Assembly: GCA_029449235.1 (NCBI GenBank)
Contig: JANATG010000008.1
Coordinates: 2,356,001-2,420,000, forward strand
DNA length: 64,000 nucleotides
Direction of reading: 5' to 3'
Source of the DNA: Linnemannia schmuckeri
Lineage: Eukaryota; Mortierellomycota; Mortierellomycetes; Mortierellales; Mortierellaceae
The notes below the pieces were generated by a model. The model was not told where the DNA came from. It did no database searches and saw nothing but the letters and a program-made list of their open reading frames with translations. The translations under genes were made by a program, and so were the position numbers. Positions 11,112 through 23,322 of this stretch are shown in pieces (position 1 is the first letter of the stretch; each line of letters opens with the position of its first letter).

Positions 11112-13484
11112 CTACTTGGCGGCGGCGGTGGCAAGTTTGAAGCGGTCCGAGTTGGAATCCAACCAGGACGAAACACGCTCGTAGACTGCAAACGTAACCG
11201 CCTGTCCGGGGGCCACACGCAACACACGAGGAGTAACACCCTTATAGAACGCTCTCCAACCCTCATTCTTCAGAATCGCTCCATTGACATCCTTGAACCG
11301 AGCCCAGCCGCTCAAACCCTCAGGGTTGGGCGTCTTCTGAATACGGGTCTTGACAATATCAATAGGGTTGTTAACCAAAGGTCCCATAGCTCCAGAGATG
11401 AGACCAATAGTAGCAGACTGATAACCGGGCAACTCTGTGATATCCTGGAGGCGCTGGAGGTAACCCTTCAAGAAATGGTAGGTGGGGAAGTTGGCGGCCT
11501 GGTTGGTAGCCTGACGGAGAGAAGTGAGACCGACACCACGGTAGAGGGCACCGAAACCTTCCTCGCGGACGACGGTGAAGGCGCAGTGGGCGGCGTTACG
11601 GTACTTGGGAATGTCGAGGGGGTCGGCCATCGAGTGGCGCTGGGCTTGGAGACGGATCTTGACCACGTCCATGGGGGTCACGACCAAGACTGCCTCTGTC
11701 ACACCGGCAAGAAGACCAGCTATAAGGGACAAGGGGTAAACATAGAAATGTGAAAAATTATTAGTCTCAGGAGCTCAGGAGGAAGCGTGGGAAAGTGAGA
11801 GGAGTGGGGAGGGATACATCAAAATAAGTTGCTTCTTTGCTTCTATTGCTGAAAGCAACATCGTGTGTGTCGTGTGGGTGTGTTGGATGAATGGGCATGA
11901 GCGTGGGCATAGGCGTGGGTATGAATGTGGGGGAGAGCTCGTTTTTCCCCCAGAAGTTATTGCAGCTCGCATGTCCACACAAAGTGTGTCGCATGCTGAG
12001 TTTTCTTCTGTTCAACTTTTCCCATCTTACTATCCATCCCATCTGTTCAATTTCCCATTCTTCCAGATCGAGCCTTCATCTCTTGTACTCCCTGCACCTT
12101 GGCCGTTTTTATTTTCCCACTCCTGCGACTCGGCCGTTTCGTTTCCTCTCCCTTCTCCACTTCGGCCTTCTCCACCTCCTCTAATTCGCCACACGCACCG
12201 AACCACAATTAATGATTATCAAGATCAAATATGAAAACTTACCCCAGAGATTGTTGAGCTTCCAGGGCTTGCCGTCTCTGTCGACCATGATATCCTTATA
12301 GAACTGGAAGGTCGTGAATCGAATCGCCATCTTAGGAACAATACCCGCTGTCACTGCACCGAGACCCTTGTACAGCGCCAAGGGCGACTCGCGCTGCACA
12401 ATCCTCATACCGACTCCCAAGAATGACAAGTTCTGGCCCTATTTGTTTGAAGAGAGAAAACAAAAGTCGCCGAGAGGAAAGAAAAGTTGCCGAGAGGAGC
12501 AGTTAGCGAATGGTTACAAGATCATTCCTTGAGCATGATCTGCAGGAAGAGAGGGATGAATATACGTGGCGCAGAGGAAAGGAATGCAATAAAAACAGCC
12601 GGCGTGTTACTTCACCGTCCCCCTTGCCTAAACTGTCCATGCCTTCTTCAATCAACCCTTGTCAGCTCCGAGAGGGTGATCACCATATCAGATCCCACCA
12701 TCCACAATGTCGCCATTGGGCGCCAATGCGACTGTTTTTCTAGTCGTCAAATACCGTATTTCCAAAAGAAAAATGATGAACCAGAGATGGTTCGTCATCC
12801 TTCTCTTCTTCTCCTCTTATTGTTGTATGAAGCGCTCTCTTTTTCTTCTTTTTTAGTATGCGAATGAATAGGTATTTTGTGTAGCAATGCAAGGAGAGGA
12901 ATACAGCCGAAAGTGAAAAAGAAATAGGTTTTCTTTGCATCTGAGCCCTGACGAACTGAAAGCAACTAAAATTTTCCCCAGATTTTTCTGTTCCTGGTTC
13001 GCACAATTTGTGTCTAGGGTTCGTCTGCGGGGCCCAATGTCTAAGGTCCAAGGTGTCATCGCCTTGCGTCGACTCATCAGTCTCCATCCTGTTCATCTCT
13101 ACTCATCCCGAAAATAACAAAAGTCCAGTCGTCGCTTTGTTGTTGTTGTTTTCGTTGTTGTTGGTAAGAATCCAGTTGAAAGAAGGTCCATGATACTCCA
13201 TCCCGACCGAGAAAACGCTCCCATTGTCATTATCCGAACTGCGCTGTCGTAGTAACAAAACGCAAAAAAAAAAAAGAACTTCGAAAAATGTGACAGGCAA
13301 AAAATAGCAATCAAAATGTAGAAGAAAAGGGAGGACTTACGGAGGCGTTACGGGCGACGTTCTTGGCGAGCTGCATGCGGACCTTGATGGTATCGAGGGG
13401 GTGGCAGATCAAGGCTTCCATGAAACCGGCAGATCCTCCGGCAATCAAGTTCACCAAGGGAGACTTCCTTTCTCTAGCAGCCAT
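11112..13484 (-). CDS. SFC1: Mitochondrial carrier, succinate/fumarate transporter type (Sfc1/Acr1-like)
   Basis: Three exons (13341-13484, 12243-12438, 11112-11719) encode 315 residues. The three carrier repeats each carry the signature: HPLDTIKVR, TPMDVVKIR and NPIDIVKTR. LYKGLGAV, GIVPKMAIRF, TEAVLVV, LYRGVGLTSLRQATNQ and GVTPRVLRVAPGQAVTF match yeast Sfc1, which exchanges cytosolic succinate for mitochondrial fumarate and links the glyoxylate cycle to gluconeogenesis. The protein should span the inner mitochondrial membrane six times. The introns are unusually long for this window (902 and 523 bp). A TATAAATA/CCAAT pair lies about 250 bp upstream. Confidence 0.92.
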
Positions 13485-13728
13485 CTTTGCTTATGTGTAT
13501 TTGGTATATGTAGTTGTTTGTTGTAGGGAGTGAAGGACACCGGCGAATGAGGTTCCAGTTGACTAGATCGAGTGGTGAGAGGAGTGGGGGGGAGAGAGGA
13601 GAGTGGGGAGAGGTAGAACTGTACAGAGGGGAGAAGAGAGGGGAGTGATAAAGAAGGATGACGAAGTGTGAAAAAGAGAAGAAAGGAAAGGAAAAAAAAA
13701 ACGTGAAGCGATGTGGTGCCTGAAGAGA

Positions 13729-13740
13729 TATTTATATTGG
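13729..13740 (-). promoter_or_regulatory. TATA box and CCAAT of the carrier gene
   Basis: On the minus strand CCAAT is directly followed by TATAAATA, about 250 bp upstream of the carrier ATG. Confidence 0.45.
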
Positions 13741-15968
13741 CCACCCACAGGTGAGAGCCGAGGGCCGTGAAAAAAAAAAGAATAAGAGTAAGAATGAGTA
13801 GGTCAAGTAAAGTAGAGGTACCTTTGTTCGATCTTGTTTATGTGCCTGTCCCTCCTGTTGCTCTGACAAATAGACAATTCGCCTTTGAAAAGGATGAATG
13901 CCATGCCGACCGACCAGCCACAGACAACTCATACCGAGCCCGACTCCCTCATTCTACTCATTTTCTTGTTTGTCGTCTGCCAACTTTACTTACTCATTCA
14001 AAGCGATTTGTACATTCTTGCAAGGCTCTCCGTTCATCGATCCCTCCCCATTACTGTTCGATCTGTGTACTTGTTTGTAAACTTCATTATCCACAAAAGA
14101 ATTAGCCGAGTAAACAGGAGAATAAGCACCCTCGGACCGTCGTCCTACTAAACGGACTTGCATTTCTCCCCTCTCACATCTCTTACCCTCTCCGTCACAT
14201 TTTCTGTGTCCGTGGGCCTCGGTTTCAATTTGTCCACACATTCACAAACATCATATACATCCTCAGGCCAGCCCTTCTCAACCGTTTGCTCGTTCTCATT
14301 CCCCCTTTGTTTATTACTCACATTTGTAATTCACAAAGCAAACCCCCTGTCTTTTAGGACTTTTGACTTCATTCTTCTCACTCTCTCTCGCTCACTCTTG
14401 TTCTCCCCCCTCTGCCCATCGATCAATTCCTTGGAAAATGAAGTGAAAACCAAAAGGGCCCATTTATCGTTATGCGTGAGCTTGAACCTGGAACTGACCC
14501 CGCATTTTTTTTTTTTTGAGTTCAGTTCAACAGTCCTCCTCCCTCCCCTGTCCCTCATTCTCTTGCGTATTCCTTCTGCATCCCCACCGGGGAGGCGGGA
14601 ACCGATCTCCTCGAACCTGGGCGCGATGTGAACACTCATTGGCTAGAAATAAAATATTGGCCATCGTCTATTTTTTAAACGAAAGAGAAGGGCGAAAGAG
14701 CAGAGAAAGAGAGAGAGGCGAACACAGGCCGACTCACTCCAACCATACTTACTTTCATCATTCGAAACTACTCTTGCCTTGATCTTTCTCTTTTCTGTTC
14801 AACTCATCATAGAAACCGATCAAGTCTCAACAATGTAATGAAGACACTAGTGCAAAGGGAACAAGAAAAAAAGTAGAAAAATGAGGGTTACGAATTCGAT
14901 GTGTCATCGACTTTTTTTCTATTGTGTTCGCCCTACTCTATGACACTGTCTGCAGTGCTTCTTTCCCTCTTAAACTCTTTGTTTGTGTTTGTGTATTGTT
15001 TGTTTGTTTGTTTGTTTGTTTGCTCACGCACGCAACAACCTTGAGTCGTTGAGATGTGCTTGCCTGATTTGGACCTTGCCCCGGACTCCTTAAGCGAACA
15101 CGACCCTTCCTCTTCCAGGCACACTCATACATAATCATCACGTTTGTTGTTCTTCTGTGTGCGAGGTGTCTGTGTGGCACTTTTGCACGCTTTCACATGC
15201 AATGAATCTTTTTTTTTTTTTTTTTTTTTTTTTTTACCTTCGAATTTTTATTTCTCCTTGGAACAGGGATCTCAGCCGTGCATCGCATCGCATCGAGGGG
15301 GGGAGGGGAAGTGTGGCGTGGTATGTTTTCGTTGCTCTAATGAGAGAAGCCCAGAAAAGAAGGATTGAGAAAAATGACGACAAAGTAAAACGCATTATGT
15401 CCACCATAGAAAAACCACTACAGCAATTACCGTTCTTATTCCATTTAGTCAATCATCGATACTCGATTCACCTATTCATTCACCTTAGCAAACACATGGT
15501 CACGTCCACATACACTACTACTATACCTCGACTTTTTTTTTTTTTTTTTTTTTTCAAGGTCGTCTTTGCCTCTCCTTGCTCTCCTTCTCTTGCTTTTTGC
15601 CTGTTACCCCACTCTCTCCCTTCACAGAAAAGAACGCGATCCTTATCCACGCCTCCCAACATCTCTCCGACCGGGGTTTCTTTTATTTGTCCCTTCCCCT
15701 CTGTACCCCTCATTCCTCATTACCTTCTCTCTCTCTGTGTGTGTGTCCCCTTCTCTCCTCTTCTCTTGCTCAAATCATCCAATAGTTCTCGATCTTCGTC
15801 CCGCTCAACCCTCCTCAACCCCATGGACACTCGAAATATTTCAACATCCGAACTATCAGATCCGACTTTGTCCATCACTCGCTTCGACGATTGGTTACTT
15901 TTTCCCATTCTTAGTTCTACCACGTAGAAAAACGAGAGAGGAGGAAGAGGAAGAGGACTAGGCAATTG

Positions 15969-15998
<30 letters not shown>
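15969..15998. repeat. Poly(dA) tract, 30 nt
   Basis: Uninterrupted A-run. A 29-nt poly(dT) run follows at 16095-16123. Confidence 0.8.
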
Positions 15999-16001
<3 letters not shown>

Positions 16002-16092
16002 AGAAAACTAAAAGGGGAGGAAGGAAAACCGAAACTAACTGAGACCTAGAAGAGCAAAAAAGACGCAATACATGCAGCAAAGGCCTGCATCC

Positions 16093-16123
<31 letters not shown>

Positions 16124-16256
16124 GGCCTCACATTTCCAATAGAACCAAACCCACACGCCTCAGAGTGACTTTCCTCAACTAATCAACATGTTATTTTTGG
16201 ACGTTGGTACCCTACAAGTTACCCCAGATATGATCGATTTCTAGCAAAAAAGTATA

Positions 16257-16262
16257 TTTATT
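16257..16262 (-). terminator. Polyadenylation signal of twinfilin
   Basis: AATAAA on the minus strand, 83 nt downstream of the twinfilin stop codon. Confidence 0.4.
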
Positions 16263-16344
16263 TTTCTCAAATTTCAGTAAAAGGGTAAGCAGAAGCTCAC
16301 TCTCTCCCTTTCCCATTATCGCGTTCAACCTCACATCAGGCCCA

Positions 16345-18578
16345 TTACATAACGCGACGAGCACCAGGACGAGCAGGTTTGCTGAACCCTCTTGGGCTAT
16401 TAGCTCCCGTAGTCGTTCCGAACGCTGATTGAGCCTTGGGATGCAACTCGTCCAAGATGAACGCCTCCGTCAGATCAGAGACGTCCGTCGTCTCGAGCTT
16501 CTTGTCAACATTCAGTCCTGCGTCGTCCTTGGCTGCCTGCAACACTCCAGCTCTGCACGACGAGTACAGCATGCGTTCACGGATCTTGGACTTGCTTGGG
16601 CATGTGTACATAAATACTATTGATTGTTCCATTGAGAGAACGAAAAGAAAAGGTTAGAAATCTGAACGTTTCTTCTTAAACGTTTTCATAGCAATAAGTT
16701 TTCGTTTTCCTTTAGAAGTAGAAGAACGTACCTAGAGAGTCATGGGCGGTACCGTTGTGAGTGTGTTCGTAGGCATAAAAGGTGAAACGGGGCGCTTCTT
16801 CATCAATGTTCTTGTGCACCTCGTTCGCCCCCAGCTTGGCCTCACTCACCAAATCAATTGTCTCATTCTCCGCATCGATCGCCTATATGTCACACACAAT
16901 TAAAAAATATGGTTAGCATTCATATAACATCTCCTTGACAGACCAGAACATCGAATAAATAATAAAAAAAGAAAAGAGAACTCACGAGTTTGACAAAGTT
17001 GATAGTACGCTCTTGCTTGGCGACGACCTCGGGCTCCTCCTCTTCCTCCTCCTCAACAGCAGCCTCAGTCTCAGCCTCCTTCTCCCTCTCAGCCTCAGCA
17101 GCGGTCTCCTGTTCCTCAGCAACAGTATTCTCCTTCTTCTCGTTAGCCGCATCATCATCCCATTCATCATCCGCAACAGTAACCTGCTCCAAAGCCTTAA
17201 TAGTACTGCTCTCCTGCGAGGCAACAGGCGAGGCAGGCAAAGGTGTAGACGCAGGGCTACTAAACTTCTTTGGCACCGCCGATGCAACCGCAACCTTCTT
17301 CTTAGGAGCAGCAGAAACAGGAGCAGCAAGGACGAGCTTCTTGAGGGCGGCAACAGCCTTGTCTGTAAGAGGGAAACTCATTCCTGGTGCATGCGCCTTC
17401 CTGTAGGCGCCACCCTTCATGCTCTCGACAAGTGTCTTTTCATTCGCCCGGATCTCGGCCAGCTGTCGCTCACGCTCCGATAGAGGCTTAGGGGCTGCCA
17501 AACTGGCTCTATGCTTCTTGTAACCCTCCAACGTAAAGTCTCCCTAATCCACACATTTTCCAGTTGTAATTAATATCATGGCCAGATACATTCTCCTGGA
17601 ACACATGCCATTTTCAAATGATTCTAATCCAACAAAGGCATCAATCACTTGTGAAAGAGATAGAAGTAAGTACCTTGTTGGTGCCATAGATGGAATCAGT
17701 GAAATGCGAATCACCAAGGTCCTTGGTCAAGCTGGCACGCGTAGCAGCATAGATCATCTTTTGGCGGATAGGGGCCACATCGGGGACATAGCACAAAAAG
17801 ATCCACTCGGATGAGGCCTTGCTGTCGCCCAACCGGACCAAAAAGTATGCGGGTTGCTTCTCTGCCAAGTTCTCGTGCATAATCGCGAAATCTAGTTTTT
17901 TGTTTGTTGTTCACATACAGGAAAAAATGGAAAGAGAAGAGGGTACTCTTGTTAGTCGGTCTTTCTTTTCATTCCTTCCTGCTTGTACTTTCTTTGCTTG
18001 CGTTTTCCTTTGATCAATTGACAATAAAGGCTGTTGCCAACATTCTTGTAAAAAAAACTCAGGGGCAGAACGAAAAGTCGATACATCACAGAGTCAAAAA
18101 CGCCATCCTGACGTACCTTTCTCAAAGGTTCCCTGGATATCAAAGAGACCATCGTCCTCCAATGACTCGTTGATGATTGAGACCTTGACTGCACGCACGT
18201 TGCTGCCGGGTGCCGTTGCCTGCTTCCATGCGTCCGAGAGCTTTTGCGAGACTAATTGGTAAGAGAAGGCAAGGGAATGAGAAAGTTTAGTTCTTAGAGA
18301 AGAATACAAATTGAAAAACGAAATAAGGCAAAAAGCAGGAAAAACGAGTAGTAGGCTGACGAGTGTCTGTAGTTGTGTGTGTATGTATACCTTTAATTCC
18401 TGTCTGACTGGACACTATTTTTGTTTCATGATGCAAAAATGCAAAGAAGAGAAAGAGAACGAACGCGTGAGAAAGTTAATTCGCGTTTCCAAGGAAGGGT
18501 GTGGCATGCAGTCCATGGCAGCTGTCCTTTGTCTCAGTCGTTGCTTGAATGCGAGGAGTTAAAGTCGAATACATTACT
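16345..18578 (-). CDS. TWF1: Twinfilin (actin monomer-binding, two ADF-H domains)
   Basis: Exons 18578, 18391-18414, 18117-18251, 17674-17891, 16986-17543, 16732-16882 and 16345-16616 encode 452 residues. The first coding base (A) ends exon 1 and TG begins the 24-nt exon 2, so the start codon is split; the result, MSSQTGIKVSQKL, matches the family N-terminus. ADF-H 1 shows SSEWIFLCYVPD and VRQKM-like IRQKMIYAATRASL. ADF-H 2 shows FPLTDKAVAALKKL, INFVKLAIDAENETIDLV, YEHTHNG and SKIRERMLYSSCRAGV. The C-terminus ends in the basic KPARPGARRVM tail typical of twinfilins. Residues about 198-304 are an Ala/Pro then Glu-rich insertion inside ADF-H 2; animal twinfilins have about 350 residues. Twinfilin sequesters ADP-actin and caps barbed ends. 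Confidence 0.93.
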
Positions 18579-19038
18579 ATTGTTGTATTGACGAGAATGA
18601 GAGAATGAGGAGAGGAGGGAGAGGTATTAGTGCGGAGGAAGGTAAAGTGTGTTTGTTGAATGAAAAGGAGGAAAAAGAAGAAAAGAACAAAAAAAAGAAA
18701 CGAATGCATTTGGTTCAGGGACGAGATGACCGAATGTCACCTCAGGGCTGACTCGTTGTGGAGTGACGTTTTCTACGTCCGTCCAGCTGGGTAACCTATT
18801 TCTGAATTCTTGGGCGAAGATTTGCCCTCTTGATCGATTCATTAAGGGGTTGGCTCATTCATACGTACAGCTTGATATCCGTGTAGGCAGTTGCACACAG
18901 CTCGGCACTGGCACCCATTACGGCTCCCCCAGTTGGCCACCAAAGCGACATCAAAAAGTATAGACAATAGCACATCGTTTACGAACAATTTATTTTCATC
19001 CGCCTAAAAAAAAAAAACCCCCTTCCTGCTATGCCCTA
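18579..19038. other. Region between twinfilin promoter and VWA gene 3' end
   Basis: The left side is the twinfilin 5' UTR and promoter. The right end has an AATAAA on the minus strand at 18989-18994, 45 nt past the VWA stop codon. No further gene is seen. Confidence 0.5.
18989..18994 (-). terminator. Polyadenylation signal of the VWA gene
   Basis: AATAAA on the minus strand, 45 nt beyond the stop codon at 19039. Confidence 0.45.
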
Positions 19039-22000
19039 TTAACGAGCAGCGCGCCCAGAATCGGGGTAACGTCCATAAAACACACCCTTGCACTCGGCCT
19101 GCTCCTCGGATGTCAATTCATCCAAGTACCCGTCGAGCACATACCGGCACGAGATGTAATCCTCATACCGGTTGGGGTGCACATTCCGCCACTCGGATAA
19201 TGAGAACTCGTCGTGGTGATTCGTGAACATCTTGTATAACGTCTGTTTGCAGGGGTACCATACATTCTTGCCCTTCTCCTTTTCTGCGTCAACTAAATAT
19301 GGGGTTGTAGCAGACGATATAGATATGTTAGCGAAGACAGTCCAGCACACATGCACAAATCAATTGGAAAAAAAGCAGAGAAGCAACGACCAAGACTAAC
19401 CAGAATGGTGGTCAGAGAACAACGTAACGCCCTCATAAACACCCTGCAACATCATCAGGATCTTCTCCCTCACCGCACCAACCATCTTCATCCTCGCGCA
19501 CAGCGTCACCAACTTGCCTCCTGCACCACCTCTGGTCTTTGCATCAATCAACACCCCCGCCGCAACATCTGGGTCCAAAGTATTCACAAACGTCGACGCC
19601 GCAAAGTTCTTCTTCGACTCTAGGTACGCCTCCTCGACCTGCGCAATGATCTCTTGGACCATCATCGTCATCTTGGCCTGATACAGCGAGTGCAGGAATT
19701 GGATCGCTTCGTCTGTTGCCTTGTCGTCGTCTCTCAAAACCTTCCCGTTGGGGCCGAGGGGCAGGGGGCGTTCAAAGGGCGTCATTAAGTTCTCGACAGA
19801 TCGACGGTCAGAGTTCCGGGTATGCGCATAGGCCTGCAACAGGGTAGCCAAGACAGTCTTGCGGGAGAACCGGGCAAAGAATTCATCTGCCAGTCCGCCA
19901 TGTGCGACAGCTCCTAACCGCTTGGTCAAGACTTCGGACAGATCTGCATCCAGGGGGGATCGGATCACTGCCAAAAGACGACGGATCTTGTCGACGCCCA
20001 TCGAGACTGCGTCCTGGATCAAGGAGAGTCGGTCCAACGAGGCTTCGGTCAACTCCCAGGCCACAGGATCAATTGTAGGCACCTTGAACTCGGGTGCCTC
20101 CAACTGCTTCTCTCCTGAGTTTGTCTCCTCGTCAGAAATCGAGAGCGATGTCGTGACCGCCGTAGGAGACACCGTCCCAGTAACAGCAGACTCCTTGACG
20201 GGAACCTTCTGATCAGCTCGCGCCTTCCTCAACAGCTCCTTATAATGGACCTCAACCCCCTCACCCCCAGAGTTCTTTTCCAGTTCCCTCACATACGCAT
20301 CATGCTGCTCCCTATATCTCCGTCCAGGCGCAATAATATCCCTCTGTCGATTCACATCAAACCACTCCATCACCCCACCCATCAGATCCCCACTCACCCT
20401 CCACGACATATCCCTTCGAATCTGCTCCTCCACCATCGTCGTTTCAAACCTATCATACAACCCTCTCATCTCTTCCACCGAAATATCTCCAGCCCTCAAC
20501 GCACAAATAACCTGTCCCAAAAAGACATAGTTATTCGTGACCACATCAACAGTCCTCTGAGTATGGGAATCGCAGAACTGTTGGACCATGGTCTTTGTGG
20601 ACTGACGGAGAGAGTTGGAATGGATGTAAATTTGGTCACAGGTCTCGAGGATGAGGCGGATCTGGCGCTGCTTGAATTCTGTCATTGGGTGGGATTCGAG
20701 GGCTTTGACCAGGACTAGGAAGGGGACAGTTGTCGACTGGCTGTATGTGTATCCCGTCGCATCCAACGTCACCACATATCCCAAAATTGGCTACAAGTGT
20801 TTGAAGGACATGGGTCAATATGCATGCTCACGAATAATTGCCTGCACAAATAAATCTCTCAACACCAAAGAACCCACGTCCCAATTTACCTTCATGCGCA
20901 AGCGGGCGACCTTCCAATGGTGCTCATTGATATAGAGGGGCATGACCGCAGTGATATTCTCATGGGCAAGACCGGGTGCAATGCTGGCATCGCTGCCACG
21001 GTCAAACCCACCATGGACATCCTCAGGGTTGTTCTGGGCTAATGAGTGGCCCAGTGCCATCGTGAACATGGACGAGGTTAGGTAAGTTGGGAAGATCGAC
21101 TTGATCACCAACTGACTGGGGTCCGCAATCGCTCCCGCTCCTCGCGACACTATTCCGTATCAATCGAAAATCCAAGTAAGTGTCAGAGGTTAGCTAACAA
21201 TACCTCTCCTTGCATATCGTTGATGTTACACATGTACGGTGAATAGAGCAAGATAACGTACCATCGAGGGTCATGCAGAGGCAATCACCATCCCTCAAAG
21301 CATCCACATAACTATTCGTCGAAAACGCACACGATAATTCCCTCAGCTTCTCCTCCGACTCTTCAGCTTCAATCTTGTCCAAGTCCAACCCCTTCACAAT
21401 CTCCTCAACCTTCTGGTCCAAATCCGCAAACAACGCCGTGTTCTTCCCCACTCTCGAATCTAACTTGGCCTTCAATTTCGCCTCCGTAATCTGGCCATAC
21501 GCCAAGGAGTTGAAAGTCGCCAAGGAGGTATTAGAAATTGATCCTCCCTGTTTATGAGCATCAGCCTTGAGGGTCAGGAAGGACTGGAGGATGGAACGTG
21601 TCTGCGCACAGGCAATCATGCAAGGCTCTCGAGTAGTCTTGATCTTGATCCGAGCCGATGCGAATCCGAGGGTTCCCAGGACTTTTGCATATGCCTCGGT
21701 CTGGACATCAATTTGTCCTAGCTTTGCACGCTTCTCGTCTGCGGATTCGCGGGAAGAGCCGATAGCGTTGATTTGTTCAACCATTCGTAGTAGTTCGTGT
21801 TGGATGAATGTCGTCATCCCCAGGATCCTGGCAACGTCGTCTTCTGCAAGCCAGTCGACCTTCATCTCCTTAACGCCGTCAATTCCTGCAACAGGTGTCG
21901 TAGTAGCAGTGCCAACGAGAGACTGTCCTTCCTGAGGATCGGGGACATGCTCCCGCCAAAGCAAAGTCGTTCCAGTAAAAGTCCTGTTCCTGGCAACCGT

Positions 22001-23322
22001 TGATCCCGTCACGTCATCCGCCGTCAACTTGACTGTCACCCAGTCGTTCTCATGGTTCTCGTCAGTAGGTAAATACAAATCAACCTTCCGCTGAACCTTC
22101 ATAGCCGTCGAGTCCAACAGCCCCGCCGTCCGTTCCATAGCGCCTCGAATATCCTTCGACTCCTTAATGTACTGAAAGCATCCCATATCCGTTCCCGTGC
22201 TGGTCAACCACGACAACAGTTTCGCATCATGTCCGCTCGTGAACCCGAACGAATGGACGGTAGTTTCTAACCGAGGAGTATTTTTGAGTAGGGGTTCCAA
22301 GATCTCCTGTTGGCGTCTGGTGTTTCCATGGTCGCCGTCTGCGCCGTCCGTGAAGAAGAAGAGGGTCGAGGAGACGTCCAGTGAGGTGTTGGTGTTGTTG
22401 TTGGAGGTGGAGCCAGACTGTTGGGAGACGGATTCGATCTGGCCTTTGATGGTGGCAATGAGTTGTTCGAAGACACTTCCGAAGCTTGTGCCTATTTTTG
22501 GTTTTTGGTCAAGGAAGAGCGAGTGGTTGAGAAAGCAGAAAATAAAAGTCGAAAAAAAGGTACAAAGAGTGAAGAAAGTAGATAGAGTTGGTCAGCAAAA
22601 GGAGCAAAAAGAGAGAGCGGGCGGTGCAAACAGTAATGGATCTTAACACTCCCATTCTCCCTTGTCTCTCTCCCTGTTTATGTCCCCCTCCCATCTTTCA
22701 GCCCCCACGGTTAAACATTCTTTCTTTCTTGATTCCCAAGTCTCCGTCTCCTTCTCTTTTCTTTCCAGGTAATAGTGTTCCTGATTCCAGGCATACAAAA
22801 GGGTACGTTACCTCCTCCAGCCTTGATGGAGTCCATCCACCGCAAATCATCCACCAATCCCATCCGACGGACAGAACAACTCATCGAATACAAGTACACT
22901 GAGATGCGTTCAGGAGGAATCCTGCAGTTGTTCACCAGGTGCGAGAAAAGCTCCTTCATCGCTTCCTTTGCACACTGGATCCCCGACCCGGCCATCGATC
23001 CTGAAGTATCCAGGCAAATGTGGAAAAACGCTTCCTTCTGTTGGGTAGGAACCACAGTGTCGAGGGATTCATCTTTTTCGATGATGGGGGCGGGGGGTAA
23101 CTGGAGGGAGAGGACGGTGACGGAGGGATCGCTATCTAGGGGATGGAAGGCTTGAGCCTTTCCTCCTCCTCTTGCTCCTGCATCAGTTCCTGCTCCCGCT
23201 TCAGCTTCTCCTGCTCCTGCTGTTGACTCGTTGTTGTTGCTGGTATCATTGGTATTATCGTTGGTGGTGGTGGTGTTGCCAGCAACATCGATGTCCTGCT
23301 TGGTTTCGTCAGTAGAGCCCAT
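19039..23322 (-). CDS. Large VWA-domain protein of unknown function
   Basis: Five exons (22812-23322, 21262-22491, 20890-21149, 19401-20790, 19039-19292) with consistent phases encode 1214 residues. Residues 1-60 are low complexity (Asn/Thr, then Gly/Ala). A von Willebrand factor A domain follows, with the MIDAS motif DTSGSM at about 105-110 and a later STLFFFTDGADGDHG strand. After residue about 330 I recognise no domain; the sequence is mixed helical, with Ser/Thr-rich and acidic linkers, and ends in a Tyr/Cys-containing tail (WYPCKQTLYKMFTNHHDEF). No signal peptide or membrane segment is visible, so it is probably intracellular and makes Mg2+-dependent protein contacts. The intron 1 donor is GTAACG. 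Confidence 0.8.

Larger units (their letters stand above)
13485..16344. other. Long intergenic region, no gene seen
   Basis: It contains the carrier promoter at its left end, a TTTG repeat at about 14998-15022, poly(dT) runs at 15209-15235, 15533-15554 and 16095-16123, a poly(dA) run at 15969-15998 and many C/T-rich blocks. Open frames here are low-complexity and lack family signatures. Confidence 0.5.

Noticed and set aside
15157..15927. 256-codon open frame on the plus strand
   Set aside because: It is made of Phe runs from poly(dT) and Ser/Leu/Pro text from C/T-rich DNA, with no motif and no splice or promoter context.
15969..16123. Poly(dA) and poly(dT) pair as a hairpin element
   Set aside because: A 30-nt A-run and a 29-nt T-run 96 bp apart could pair, but such runs are common across the window and nothing else marks an element.
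16990..17483. Plus-strand frames of 138 and 156 codons
   Set aside because: They are antisense to the Ala/Glu-rich exon of twinfilin and consist of Ser/Leu repeats.
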